Shown: in pieces, positions 20,636 to 30,370 of the stretch
How positions within the stretch are numbered: the first letter of the stretch is position 1
How the letters are laid out: the number at the start of each line of letters is the position of its first letter
DNA from: Beroe ovata
Lineage: Eukaryota; Ctenophora; Nuda; Beroida; Beroidae
Direction: 5' to 3'
DNA: 30,902 bases
Assembly: GCA_946803715.1 (NCBI GenBank)
Contig: CAMPET010000018.1
Location: forward strand, 451,293 to 482,194
Notes under the pieces: model-generated
What the model was told of the DNA's origin: nothing
What the model saw: only the letters and a program-made list of their open reading frames with translations
Databases searched by the model: none
Made by a program: the position numbers and the translations under genes

Positions 20636-22374
20636 CTATACTGTATTGTTGAACTGCTCATGAAACTTTTTAGAAAAGTTCCACTTATATTGATTAAATC
20701 TTTGGTTAGTCAAAGTACAAAGATACTGAATACCAGCAGCTCTGTGAGGTCCCATTGCAATTATTGGACCATCCTCTTTTTGACAAACCCAAGTCTGCTG
20801 TTGCTTAAAAGTTTTTGTCGACCATATCCTTACAGATGTGTTAGCTTGGTCTCCAGCACAAACAAGCAGATGGTTATCATCATCAGGACATTTTATTAGG
20901 CATGACCGTGATCTCAAATGCTGAGCAGCACCACCCTCAAAAGTATGAACAGTATCAACCTGTGCTACATTGCTAGCACTGACTTTGAAATTCATCAAAA
21001 CATGCCTTTCTTTCGGATTTCTAGTGCCTGGCTTATATGATGCCAATATCTGAGACTGTTCTGATTCATAGGATACCATAGATAATGCTCCAGTGGGTGT
21101 GTCCAACTGAGATCCAGTGAATTTCCCATCTGTACCCTTTTTGTAAAAAGAAATGCATTGCAACGTTGAAATCAATAATCCTTCCAATCCATTCTGAGCT
21201 GGAGATGGCAAGGAAGCTATAGATATCACAGGGCACCTTTGTGCTGAAGTAATGGGACTTATACTTTCAACAACTTCTCTTGTATTTCTGATGTCAAACA
21301 ACAACACTTCCCCATTCTGAAGCCCACATAACATGTGAAACATGTTTCCTGCACTCCATCCACAGCTCCAGCACTCTTTCTGAGCCTGATAGCTTATGAC
21401 AGGGTTATTTGATTTAAGTGATGTCAATTTGATTTCCTTGCTTTTACTGCAAGATAGTAAAGTCGTATTACCATGAGGATCAAACAACATGTCTCTGATT
21501 TGATCTGAGTGCAAATTAACAAATTCGTAATGAGACCCTTCCATTGAACTTAGTTTTAAAACACCATGTTTGTTCGGTGAGTCTTCAAGCTTTTTAGAAA
21601 CTGCTATCATTCCAGAATGAGGATCAGAATGGAGAACATTAGCTTTCCTCTCTGTCGATACCAGGACTGAACGAGAGAATGAATAGAAGCCATGTTGTTT
21701 AAGTGATTTACTATGCATTTGAGTGTTGACCTGTAGAATAAGATATTCATTAATTTGAGAATTTTCATAGAAAAAGGAGCAGCAATCAAAGCTCAATAGC
21801 ATGCAGTGGATGAGAACCTTCACCTTCAATTGGTTTTCAAGTTCTGAGATCTTTTTCTTCATCATGGAATTCTCAGATGCATACAACTGGCACTGCATGC
21901 TTGTCTTTAGGTGAAGCTTTTCAAGGTGGCTTCGCTTCACCTTTTCACTCTATAATTGATACATGATACAAGGCTGTACTAATCTAGAATTTATGTTGCA
22001 TTTCAGATAAAAGAGACTTAATTTACCTCATATAGTCGTAAAGCATTTTCTCGCTCATCATCTTGTACTGTCCATATGGCTTTTGTATATAATTGCCTTA
22101 TGTCTGACTTCTTAGCAAAACCATTGCAAGTAGGGCATTTGTTGTGACTTGAGAGCCATTTTTCAATACAGAGCTGTCCAAACAGATGTCCACAACTCAA
22201 AGAAACAAGTCTATGAGACCCACTAGAACTCCAACTATCAAGACATATTGGACATTGGGTAGCAGATTCAGGGTCTCCCAAAGAAGAGAGATCGAGTTTT
22301 GCTTTTTTCCTAACAGGTGAGCTTGATCCAGCCAGGTCCTCATTGATAGTACTGTCTGATTCATTTTCTATCAT
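20636..22374 (-). CDS. RFWD3: RFWD3-like RING/WD40 ubiquitin ligase (3 exons)
   Basis: Exons 22027-22374, 21824-21949 and 20636-21730 give 522 aa. RFWD3 ubiquitinates RPA, RAD51 and other targets at stalled forks and acts in the Fanconi anaemia pathway. The RING is at 41-83 (CPICLDSW, SLSCGHLFGQLCIEKWL, CPTC). The usual fifth zinc ligand is replaced by Gly-Gln, as in human RFWD3 (CGHLFGYRC, recalled from memory). Exon 2 is a short coiled coil (KKKISELENQLK). Exon 3 is the WD40-like region, with IRDMLFDP, SCSKSKEIKLTSL, CWSCGWSAGN, GLQNGEVLLFDIRNT and ANTSVRIWST. Human RFWD3 has a longer N-terminal region (774 aa); this copy starts close to the RING. The 93-nt intron 2 is open in frame, so retention would add 31 residues. 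AATAAA lies immediately after the stop. Confidence 0.9.
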
Positions 22375-22875
22375 CTTGCATCAAGATTTAGGCACATTGT
22401 ATTAGGCAGAAAGTCAAAGGTATCATACTAAAAGCAATCAAGCACTTCAGATGATTAAAATTGCAGACACTGAGACAGAAAACAATCAAACATATTCTAA
22501 TAACAAATTTGAAGAAGTCACTCGAAAGATCAAAAATATTGAATTTCTGATAATGCAGAGATGTTGTATGGCGATGCTAGACCACTGATGCAAGCCGCGG
22601 CTTGTGTTTGAGAATAAGTTTGCCCCGCCCACAAAACGAATTAATTCTCGACAGGGTCTATCATCAATCGACAAGCACAAATGTAACAAAATGAAACAGC
22701 TATTGATAGAGAGTCAAAAAAGGTTCAGTGTGACATATAGTATTTACCATCTTTAGTTCAAAATATATCTTTTTGACATTTCATGACTCCAGACTCCTGT
22801 TTCATTTCGAACAACGAAATCCTTGAAAGGGTTTATCATCGCTTACCCTTCAGTTCCATAGGCAGATTTTTGGTC

Positions 22876-23000
22876 GGATATCCGACTAGGTGGGATTTTT
22901 AGTGGGATTTTTGGTGGGATTTTTGCTCATTTGGTGGGATTTTCGACTAGAGAAAAATCCGTCGTTTCGTCCACGGATAAACCCACCTAGTGGGATATCC
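22876..23000. mobile_element. 125-bp MITE-like element with 19-bp terminal inverted repeats
   Basis: The left end GGATATCCGACTAGGTGGG (22876-22894) is matched by the inverse of 22982-23000 with a single mismatch. The inside repeats TGGGATTTTT several times. No target-site duplication was evident and there is no coding capacity. Confidence 0.7.
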
Positions 23001-23209
23001 CACTAGCGTGATCGAATTAGACCAGGCAAGATCTAATTTGCAATTCACATGTCAATGTTTCACAAGCTACATACACTCGTTTGTGAATTGTGTGTAGCTC
23101 CCTTCAATACACAGTTGAAAACTCTGCTGTCCGACGCCTTTTGTCAGGATTTTATTCCTGGCGTGATAATTGCGCGGCGCGGCCGGTGGCAGATTGGGAA
23201 ACCTCTATG

Positions 23210-23396
23210 TGTCTGAGAATAAGTTTGCGCCGCGCGCGCAAGACGAAATTTTCGACATGGTTTATTATCGATTGATAACGATCGTTGTAAGATGTTATCA
23301 GACCTCTATTTTCGCGCCGCGGCCGCGCGCGAGTTGGCTGTCGATGATAGCCCCTGTCGAGAATTTCGTTGCGCGCGCGCAAACTTATTCTCAGAC
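23210..23396. mobile_element. Inverted pair of a dispersed CG-rich repeat
   Basis: The arm 23210-23276 begins TCTGAGAATAAGTTTGCGC and continues GAAATTTTCGAC. The arm 23338-23396 is its inverse, ending GCGCAAACTTATTCTCAGA. A related single arm lies at 22607-22671 (same orientation as the left arm) and a decayed one at 23630-23672 (inverse). The (CG)n core varies in length between copies. This fits a foldback or MITE family. Confidence 0.8.
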
Positions 23397-23488
23397 CGAT
23401 GCAGAGAATGCAAGCTTAGCTTAGCGGCTTCATTGGCGTGAGGTGGGTTGGGCTTGCATCTGCGTCAGCGCGAGCGCGAGGCCGCGAG

Positions 23489-23609
23489 TTGTCAGATTTT
23501 ATCTGACCTCAGTTTCTAGCGCGCGGCGCGCGCGCCTTCATCGAAGGCCGAAACAGGCCTTCGATGAAGGCGCGCTCGCGCGAGAAACAGGTCAGGTAAC
23601 ATCTGACAA
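23489..23609. mobile_element. 121-bp hairpin MITE with 8-bp target-site duplication
   Basis: Nearly the whole element is one inverted repeat: left arm 23489-23549 (TTGTCAGAT at the end, GCGCGCCTTCATCGAAGGCC at the centre), six-base loop, right arm 23556-23609 (ends ATCTGACAA). It is flanked directly by GCCGCGAG on both sides (23481-23488 and 23610-23617). Eight-base duplications are typical of hAT, P and some Merlin elements; no transposase is present. Confidence 0.85.
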
Positions 23610-24013
23610 GCCGCGAGCGGTCTGGCATCGCCCGACAAGAATTTCATTGCGCGCGGCCGCAAATTATTCTTAGAATCTTAGACAGCTTCGCGGCTCGCGT
23701 CAGCTGGGCCTAGCAATGCTAGTACTACTAGTAGTAGCATCGCCAGGCAACGCGCGAGAAACAGATATTAGATAAAATTAAAATCTGACAATTCGATCGA
23801 TGATAGACCTTGCCTTGCAATGCTAGGCGCGAAACCCGGGCCTATCGTTGATCACAATCTTAGAGTTAGACAGGCCTGGCAGCACTTATTCTTCACTTGC
23901 ACTTACAGTATAAAGCGAGAAAGTGGGCAAATGTGACACATGACAGATGCAATGAATTAATGAAATCCGACACGTTTGTATAGAAAACAATACAGTTTCA
24001 ATAATACAGCGCA

Positions 24014-24092
24014 CGAATGCTTTGCAGGATGTTATCTGTCCACTGTTTCTCGCTCGAGAGACATTGGACAGATAACATTCGGCAACGAATGT
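24014..24092. repeat. Long imperfect inverted repeat (MITE-like)
   Basis: Left half contains GATGTTATCTGTCCA and CTCGCTCGAG; right half contains TGGACAGATAACATTC. CGAATG occurs near both ends. It folds into a hairpin of about 35 bp. Confidence 0.7.
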
Positions 24093-24347
24093 TATTGCCT
24101 TTCATTGAAATCAAATAGAATGAGAAAATTATAAAATTAAATCAAAATTTAGCATGAAATTTAAAACGATATATAGTTAAACGTTAGCCATAGGATTAGG
24201 ATAAAATAAAATTCGGTTGGTATTCGGATTGGGAGCAAACCAATGAGATTGAGATAAAATTGAATGTTGAAACCAATTTGCTTTTGATGTTTTTGGTTGA
24301 ATTGGCACTAAAGATTAAAACATAAATAAGATCCCGATCAGAGAGAT

Positions 24348-27300
24348 TCACTCGTCCTCATTATTCCTCTCAGGGGGAGCAAGCTGGAGGATTTTAATGT
24401 TTTTGTGCTTCTTGCTCGTCGCACTCATATCTTGCGGAGTGAAGAAAATGTACTGTCGGGGTGTCTGATTCTGGAATGCATGCTCCATCAGCAAATTCAT
24501 GGTGATCCTTCGGTTATAAAGATCCTGACAAGAGTGAGAATGTTTGCTATCGAATGTCAATGAGAAAAAATAGTTTTCCTCAATCAGGCGATATGCTGGT
24601 GTCAACTGTCTAAAATACGACACATTGACACTAACCATGAACACATCGAACTCATCAAGGCACCGGAATGGCGACTCCATGAGGTTCCACAGGCTGCAGA
24701 TAAAGCAAACGGTAGAGAACGACCGCTCGCCCCCGGACAGCGATCTGACATCGTGGGTGTCATGCGACGCACCACTGGTGTCAACGTTGAGGTGCATCAA
24801 CAGCTGGCGTTTGTCATGATCAACCTAGGAATAGTGGGTGTCAGGGGGAGAAGATCGTGGTGTCAAGATAATTGAGATGAGTGTGAGTTTGCTATCAGTC
24901 AGTGCCAGTCAATAGCGGATTGATGTCTGATATCTGTCGAAATGACCGAATGGTAGAGGGAAACTACTCACTTCAAGCTTCCCAGTGTACCCTCTCTGAC
25001 TGAGGTTCATGATGAAGAAGTAGTTGATCCTCTTGGAGATCTCCTTTTGAAACAGATGGTACTTCACCTCCCTCTCCTCCAGGATCTGCTGTAGTTCCCT
25101 GCTGAATTTCTTCATCTGACTGACCATCCCTTGGATTTCCTCGTATTTGGTCTTCGCCTCGTGGAACCTGAACCGCACGTTGTTCATGTTCTGTCAATTT
25201 ACTATCATTGCCATGACAACATAGTGGTAACCACAACGACAACCATCCTGACAACCACAAACAACCACATCCCACCGGCGAGTGATATCATCCACACTGG
25301 CTGTAGAGGACGCCCCTTGCTGTATCCTGAGCTCCATATTCCGGATTTGTTGCTCCAAATCTTTGGCTGATCGCCGAGTATCTACTCGCGCACACCGCTG
25401 CTCAGCCATGCCTCTGGCATCTGGAAGAAAAGGCATGTTTTACACAGATAGGAGTGTTTGGAAGTGTCACTGCCATCTTTAATCGTCCCATCTTTAATCG
25501 TCCCATCTTTAATCGTCCCAATTATCTAAATCTAATTTGTGTCTCCCTACTGCTTTCTCTTAGTCTTACCTTGTATTTCCCTCTTCTTGGCAGTGCAGTC
25601 CTGATTAAACTTCTTTATCTCAGCGTTCACCTCCCTCTTTTTCTTCCTAAACTTATCGAGTGTAGCGTGTCTGGTGGTAATCAGTTTCTGCCCCTCATGC
25701 AGCTTACTCTTCAACTCCTCCAATCTGTTGGCAATGTGGCTATCTCTCTCAATACTCTCATTAAGCCGCCTGATGGCGTCCTGCTGCTCCTCCTTCATCT
25801 GCGCCTCCTTGCCGACAATACTCTCCAGCTCTGTCCTCAGATCTGCCACTTGGGCGGCGTATCCCTGCATTTCCTCCTCCAGCACCATTGTTGTTTGGAG
25901 TGGCGCCTAATGAGAAGTAGCGATTATATATCAAATTGTTATATCTCAGCTGCAGTTATGGAAAAGAGCGAAACTCAGTTTGATAAAACTAAATCCAAAC
26001 ACCCATTACCTCCTCCAAGTTGTCCAGGTCAATCATTCTGCCCCGGATACCCTCCAGCTTCTGTTTTATCCCCTGCTGTTTCACCTTCTCCCCGCTGTAC
26101 TCCTTCCTCAACTTCTTCACTTCCTGGTCTATCCGCTGCGCGTTACCACGCCGTGACACAATCTGTTCGCGGTGACCGCGGATCTTCACATTTATCTCCT
26201 CGATAACTTGACTAGGGTCATCCTGGGAGGGGGGATACTTTTAGCATAATAGCATATAGACTGAGGTCATAAATGACACGGTCACTGACACACTTGTGAT
26301 CTCAATGTGGGTCTCAATTGCACTGTCTTGTAGAAGGATCTACAGGGAGTGATAAATGAGTGATAAATGAGTGTAAATGAGTGATAAATGAGTGTAAAAA
26401 CAAGAAGAACACTCACCCTGAAATACCCCTTATTGTATCGGTCAGGGTTGTTGGAGTAGGAGGCCCGCTCCCTCACATCGTCTCCCGTGAGGGTCCACGC
26501 GTTGAACACGTGACGTGGCGCGTGACCAATGATCAGTTTCCTCGCTTCCTCACTCTCCTCTATCAGGAGACTCTGCTCGATCCGTGCCTGTCCACAAATA
26601 CACAATAATAAGTGGTCTGACTCTTTCAGAATGTCATAGATCACAAGTAGTGGTTCAGCTAAAACAAGACTTCTTCCTACTATAATTGATATGACAGTAT
26701 ACCTGCTCGACTAGAGCGTTACTGATCACGTGATCATCAATCTCTACCATATCGTACATTGTCGGGTGACCGGTGCGCGGCTTCTGTCCTGACACGTCAT
26801 ACGCTGTGTCCTTGAACTTCATCATTACCATATTGGGGTAAGACCGCGATCTATAATATGGATAACGTTAGAAGGAGGAGAAAGTGAAGAAGAGGGAATG
26901 AATAACGTGTCACGTGATAACTCACGTGATTGTAGATCGGAACAGTTCTTGTAGCACGTTCTTGTCGTGTTGGTCGTGGACCACAAAGTTGAAAATTAGA
27001 GCTCCCAATGCGAGTTCTATCACCTTCGCCCACTTTGCGTCCCTTACTTTGATATGTAAACCTGTGAAGCCGTCAGTGTTACTTCATGTTTATACAACTG
27101 AATAGACAAACATGCAGACAGACCCATACACAGACAGACACACAGACGGACAGACACACTGACAAGTAGCTGCAAATCAGGCTACTGATGGACAGACAAC
27201 CATAATAACGGATAGTCGTATACTGACCGAAGGGTCCCCTTGGTCTCCTGTGGAATCTTCCCTGCCTGTCCACATCATCAATTCGCCGTAGTAACTCTGG

Positions 27301-27773
27301 CATGAAGTCACCAAATACACTGACTCTGTTCTTCTTAGCCTGCTGATAATTCTTCAGCATACTCTCCTCCTTCTTCAGTTGGAACTCGTGAGACTCGATG
27401 TCTTCCCTGCAACAAGCAACGTACTAGCAACATGTGAGCAACACATTAGCAACATATTAGCAACACATAACCTAGCAACATGTGAGCAACTTATTAGCAA
27501 CGTACTAGCAACGTACTAGCAACATGTGAGCAACATATTAGCAAAATATTAGCAACGTACTAGCAACACATTAGCAACATGTTTACGCTTTACGCATAGT
27601 TATGATGATAACCCACCCATAACTCTAAAACCTTCATTTAACCCCGTTACATTCTTACCCCATANGTAAACCTGTGAAGCCGTCAGTGTTACTTCATGCT
27701 TATACAACTGAATAGACAAACATGCAGACATACCCATACACAGACGGACACACAGACACACAGACACACAGGC

Positions 27774-27810
<37 letters not shown>

Positions 27811-28916
27811 CACTGACAAGTAGCTGCAAATCAGGCTACTGATGGACAGACAACCATAATAACGGACAGTCGTATACTGACCGAAGGGTCCCCTTGGTCT
27901 CCTGTGGAATCTGCCCTGCCTGTCCACATCATCAATTCGCCGTAGTAACTCTGGCATGAAGTCACCAAATACACTGACTCTGTTCTTCTTAGCCTGCTGA
28001 TAATTCTTCAGCATACTCTCCTCCTTCTTGAGTTGGAACTCGTGAGACTCGATGTCTTCCCTGCAACAAACAACGTACTAGCAACATGTGAGCAACATAT
28101 TAGCAACATATTAGCAACATGTGAGCAACGTACTAGCAACACATTAGCAACCAGTTGATATGATGCTTGTGTTGGGAGATAGCATTACTGTGCTTTCACA
28201 TAGTTATGATGATAACCCACACATAACTCTATAACCTTCATTTAACCCCGTTACATTCTTACCCCATAACATTCCAACCCTAAACCCCCACAACCTCACT
28301 CCAGGCACCTGATTCGGGAAAATTCCTCGTTAAGTGATCCTATCTTCCGATCTAAATCCTCCATTGTGGCAGTAGTAGTTGTCATTTCACTCGTGTACTG
28401 TTCGTGCAAAGATTTACACTTGGCAAGCTCCGCCTCGCGTGCCTCACGCTCTGCTTCTATGTTGCGCGCTTTGTTGCTATTGGCAACCAGACATTAGATT
28501 TAGAGGAGGTGTTAGGAGATAACGTCTGTCAGGTCGATGTTTGAGTGAAGGAGGAAAGTGGTGTTAATAAGAGGATTATCATGAGGTGTTGTCATATTGT
28601 CGAGGATCAGGAATGATCAGTACACGTCAATTCTTATTACAACCTTATTTGACTGAAATTTTCCACCCTTGTCTGCCTTCACCCGTGTCCGAAAATTTGA
28701 AGTTTAGTTAACTTCAATGAGGTTAAAGTATATTGACACAAGTTGGCGCTAACTGCGCTAACTCCCCCATGGAGTCGTGATCTGTGAACAAGATGATATA
28801 ACCGTATTCACCTTCTACTTAAAAGGTCATGAGTAGGGGTTTTATACCTGGGATAGGATCTCACCTCTCCTCTCTGACCCCCATCAGCTGCTTGTGTTGC
28901 CCAATGTCATGGTTAT
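24348..28916 (-). CDS. SMC6: SMC6 homologue, hinge to C-terminus (5' half missing; one exon duplicated in the assembly)
   Basis: SMC6 pairs with SMC5 in a DNA-repair and replication complex. Exons: 28865-28916, 28309-28476, 27228-27406 (second copy at 27882-28060), 26926-27061, 26703-26850, 26417-26587, 26292-26339, 26010-26222, 25570-25906, 25269-25420, 24972-25190, 24636-24824 and 24348-24524. They join in phase to about 728 aa. The hinge is [61 protein letters not shown] coiled coil follows, then the C-terminal ATPase half: [14 protein letters not shown], signature [13 protein letters not shown] and Walker [24 protein letters not shown] and FFTPQDMS complete the SMC6-type tail. The outermost exon (28865-28916) is least certain. 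The N-terminal Walker A half, about 450 residues, is not found to the right edge; a sushi-domain gene occupies that space. Confidence 0.9.
25473..25517. repeat. 15-bp tandem repeat x3
   Basis: Three perfect copies of CCATCTTTAATCGTC in an SMC6 intron. Confidence 0.95.
26347..26395. repeat. GAGTGATAAAT tandem repeat
   Basis: Four to five imperfect 11-bp units in an SMC6 intron, next to the 48-nt exon 26292-26339. Confidence 0.85.
27416..27579. repeat. GCAACATATTA-type 11-bp tandem repeats
   Basis: About 15 units of GCAAC(A/G)T(A/G)(T/C)(T/G)A in the SMC6 intron. The second haplotype-like copy (about 28065-28152) has fewer units. Pure tandem, without spacers. Confidence 0.9.
27770..27810. repeat. 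(CAGA)n microsatellite
   Basis: About ten CAGA units; the corresponding tract in the other copy (27117-27160) is shorter and interrupted. Confidence 0.9.
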
Positions 28917-29209
28917 CTTGACATGTCGTCAATCAAAACTGATGACATGAGGGTCTTTTCCGAAATTAGAGCTCAATTTGGCATTTTCCTTTCGGAAAAG
29001 ACATTTTGATTTACATCACCAGTTTATTTAACTGACAGTAATTTCAATGCTATGTTATAATTAGAAGTGAGGAAAATGATTTCCTAAATCATTTTCCTCC
29101 AAAAATTGCAATACAGGTTAAGTTTTTAGTTTTGTATAAGTGGTGACACTCTTTGGACACCTGAAACTGGAGTAAAAAACCCGATTGGAACACAACTACC
29201 AACTGTGCC
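28917..29209. other. Gap between SMC6 exon and sushi gene, with two hairpins
   Basis: Contains a 13-bp perfect inverted repeat, GTCTTTTCCGAAA (28953-28965) with TTTCGGAAAAGAC (28990-29002). A second, 14-bp perfect one is GAGGAAAATGATTT (29069-29082) with its inverse at 29086-29099, loop of 3. No SMC6 exon was recognised here. Confidence 0.8.
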
Positions 29210-30370
29210 CTAATCCTTCAAACCGACTGCGACGCAGCTGAGTGTTGCTGGGTCTGGATCCCAATCTCCCCCCTCCACACATATGATCATGTTGCCAGTG
29301 CCGGTGTTGTAGTACCCGTCCCTACATTCCACTCTCAGTTCGTGTCCCAGCGTGAACTTGCCATGGTCAGGCCATATGATGCTGTCCGAGTCAAACTCAA
29401 ATTCTGCAGAGAGATGCATTGCTACCACCATGTCAACAACAAGTCAACACCATGATAAAACCGTGATAACAACCGTAACAACATATCAACACTGTGTCAA
29501 CAGCATTTCAACAAGCTGATAACACTGTGTCAACATGAACATGTCGGAAGTCAGAACTCACCGCAATCACTGCTAGAACTCTCTGAAGTCATGGTCCAAG
29601 GCGCCTGCAGCACATACTGACTAGAAGCTGTGTCCGACCCAGTGAATAATATGGTCTTGTTCATCATTGCCGAGCAGGCATGATCTATGCTGTGTGAAAA
29701 AACTTCTTCCCCATCCCACCTTATTTTGAATATTTCATCACTCATGAGGAAAGCGACAGGGCTTTCTCCGAGGGTTGTGATGGTGCTAGTTTCAATCGTC
29801 CTAGTAGGACTCCTACACAGATCTAAATCTAACTTTATGACATAGTACTTCAGTTCCTTCACCACCTGGACTTTTATCACTTTCCCAATAATCACACTCA
29901 CTTTTCTTCCAGCATTTTCTCGACCAGATTTCAACTTCACCTCGAACATCTGCTGTTCTAGATCAAAGTGAATTTCTTTGTTCCTCTCAACATCAGTCCA
30001 CTGCATCGGTTCAGTATCAACCCAAGCGCTCGTTACAGCAGGATTAAATCGGACTTCAAGAGGGGCATCACCATAATTATAAGGACAATTTTGGTCCAGA
30101 ATTTTGATTCCATTACATAGGACTGCAATTTGGGCATTAGTTATTGTGAATTGCCAAATCCTATTTACCTCTCCGGGCACAGTTTGTTGAAATGGGCTGT
30201 TATTGGAGCACAAATGAAAAAAAATCCCGATCCTTCTGAATAGGTAAAAACGAAGCTTCCCGTGATCAACACTTCAATACGAGTAACCAGTTCACTTGTT
30301 CTTATTCTAAATTGATATCCGCTATCATTAGATACGAACGCGATCATTGGCCCTGTCACTTCACGCCAAT
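29210..30370 (-). CDS. Sushi (CCP) domain protein of unknown family, 5' partial, frame broken at A8
   Basis: Two exons, 29562-30370 and 29210-29403. The second completes a sushi domain: Cys in SSSDC, Cys in LRVEC, DGYYNTGTGNMIIC, the conserved Trp in GGDWDPDP and the final Cys in TLSC. Four cysteines and the Trp are in order. The first exon encodes a beta-rich segment (GYQFRIRTSELVTRIEV, NRIWQFTITNAQIAVLCNGI) that I do not recognise; it may be a lectin-like or extracellular sandwich. The exon reads DWREVTGPMIAF at its start, so earlier exons exist outside or unseen. At 30217-30224 a run of eight A (T8 on the coding strand) breaks the frame; the acceptor and donor phases require one base more (or two fewer). 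This may be a sequencing error or a real frameshift. TAG stop at 29210-29212. Probably secreted or cell-surface (inference). Confidence 0.65.

Larger units (their letters stand above)
22375..24347. other. Gene-free cluster of inverted-repeat elements
   Basis: Nearly 2 kb between RFWD3 and the SMC6 stop with no supported gene. It holds at least four types of short inverted-repeat element (listed separately). The stretch 23165-23700 is strikingly rich in CGCG in an otherwise AT-rich locus. The last 250 bp before SMC6 is AT-rich with nothing recognised. Confidence 0.8.
27056..28268. repeat. Tandem duplication of about 605 bp with an N at the junction
   Basis: 27056-27664 and 27666-28268 start (GTAAACCTGTGAAGCCG) and end (CATTCTTACCCCATA) at the same points. 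They differ by scattered substitutions (27095 t vs 27705 c region; 27258 t vs 27912 g region), microsatellite length and 11-mer copy number. Each holds one 179-nt SMC6 exon. The single N at 27665 marks a join, so this is probably two haplotypes placed in series. Confidence 0.93.

Noticed and set aside
17076-22374. Operon of PARP2, MTG2 and RFWD3
   Set aside because: Same strand, but gaps exceed 300 bp, RFWD3 and MTG2 have their own candidate poly(A) signals, and no trans-splice evidence is visible.
25454-26206. 250-codon open frame on the plus strand
   Set aside because: It is antisense to the SMC6 coiled-coil exons, whose phases and sequence are secure; Leu/Ser/Pro-rich composition is the mirror of coiled-coil codons.
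27416-27579. CRISPR-like array
   Set aside because: Units of 11 bp without spacers in an intron of an animal gene; a plain minisatellite.
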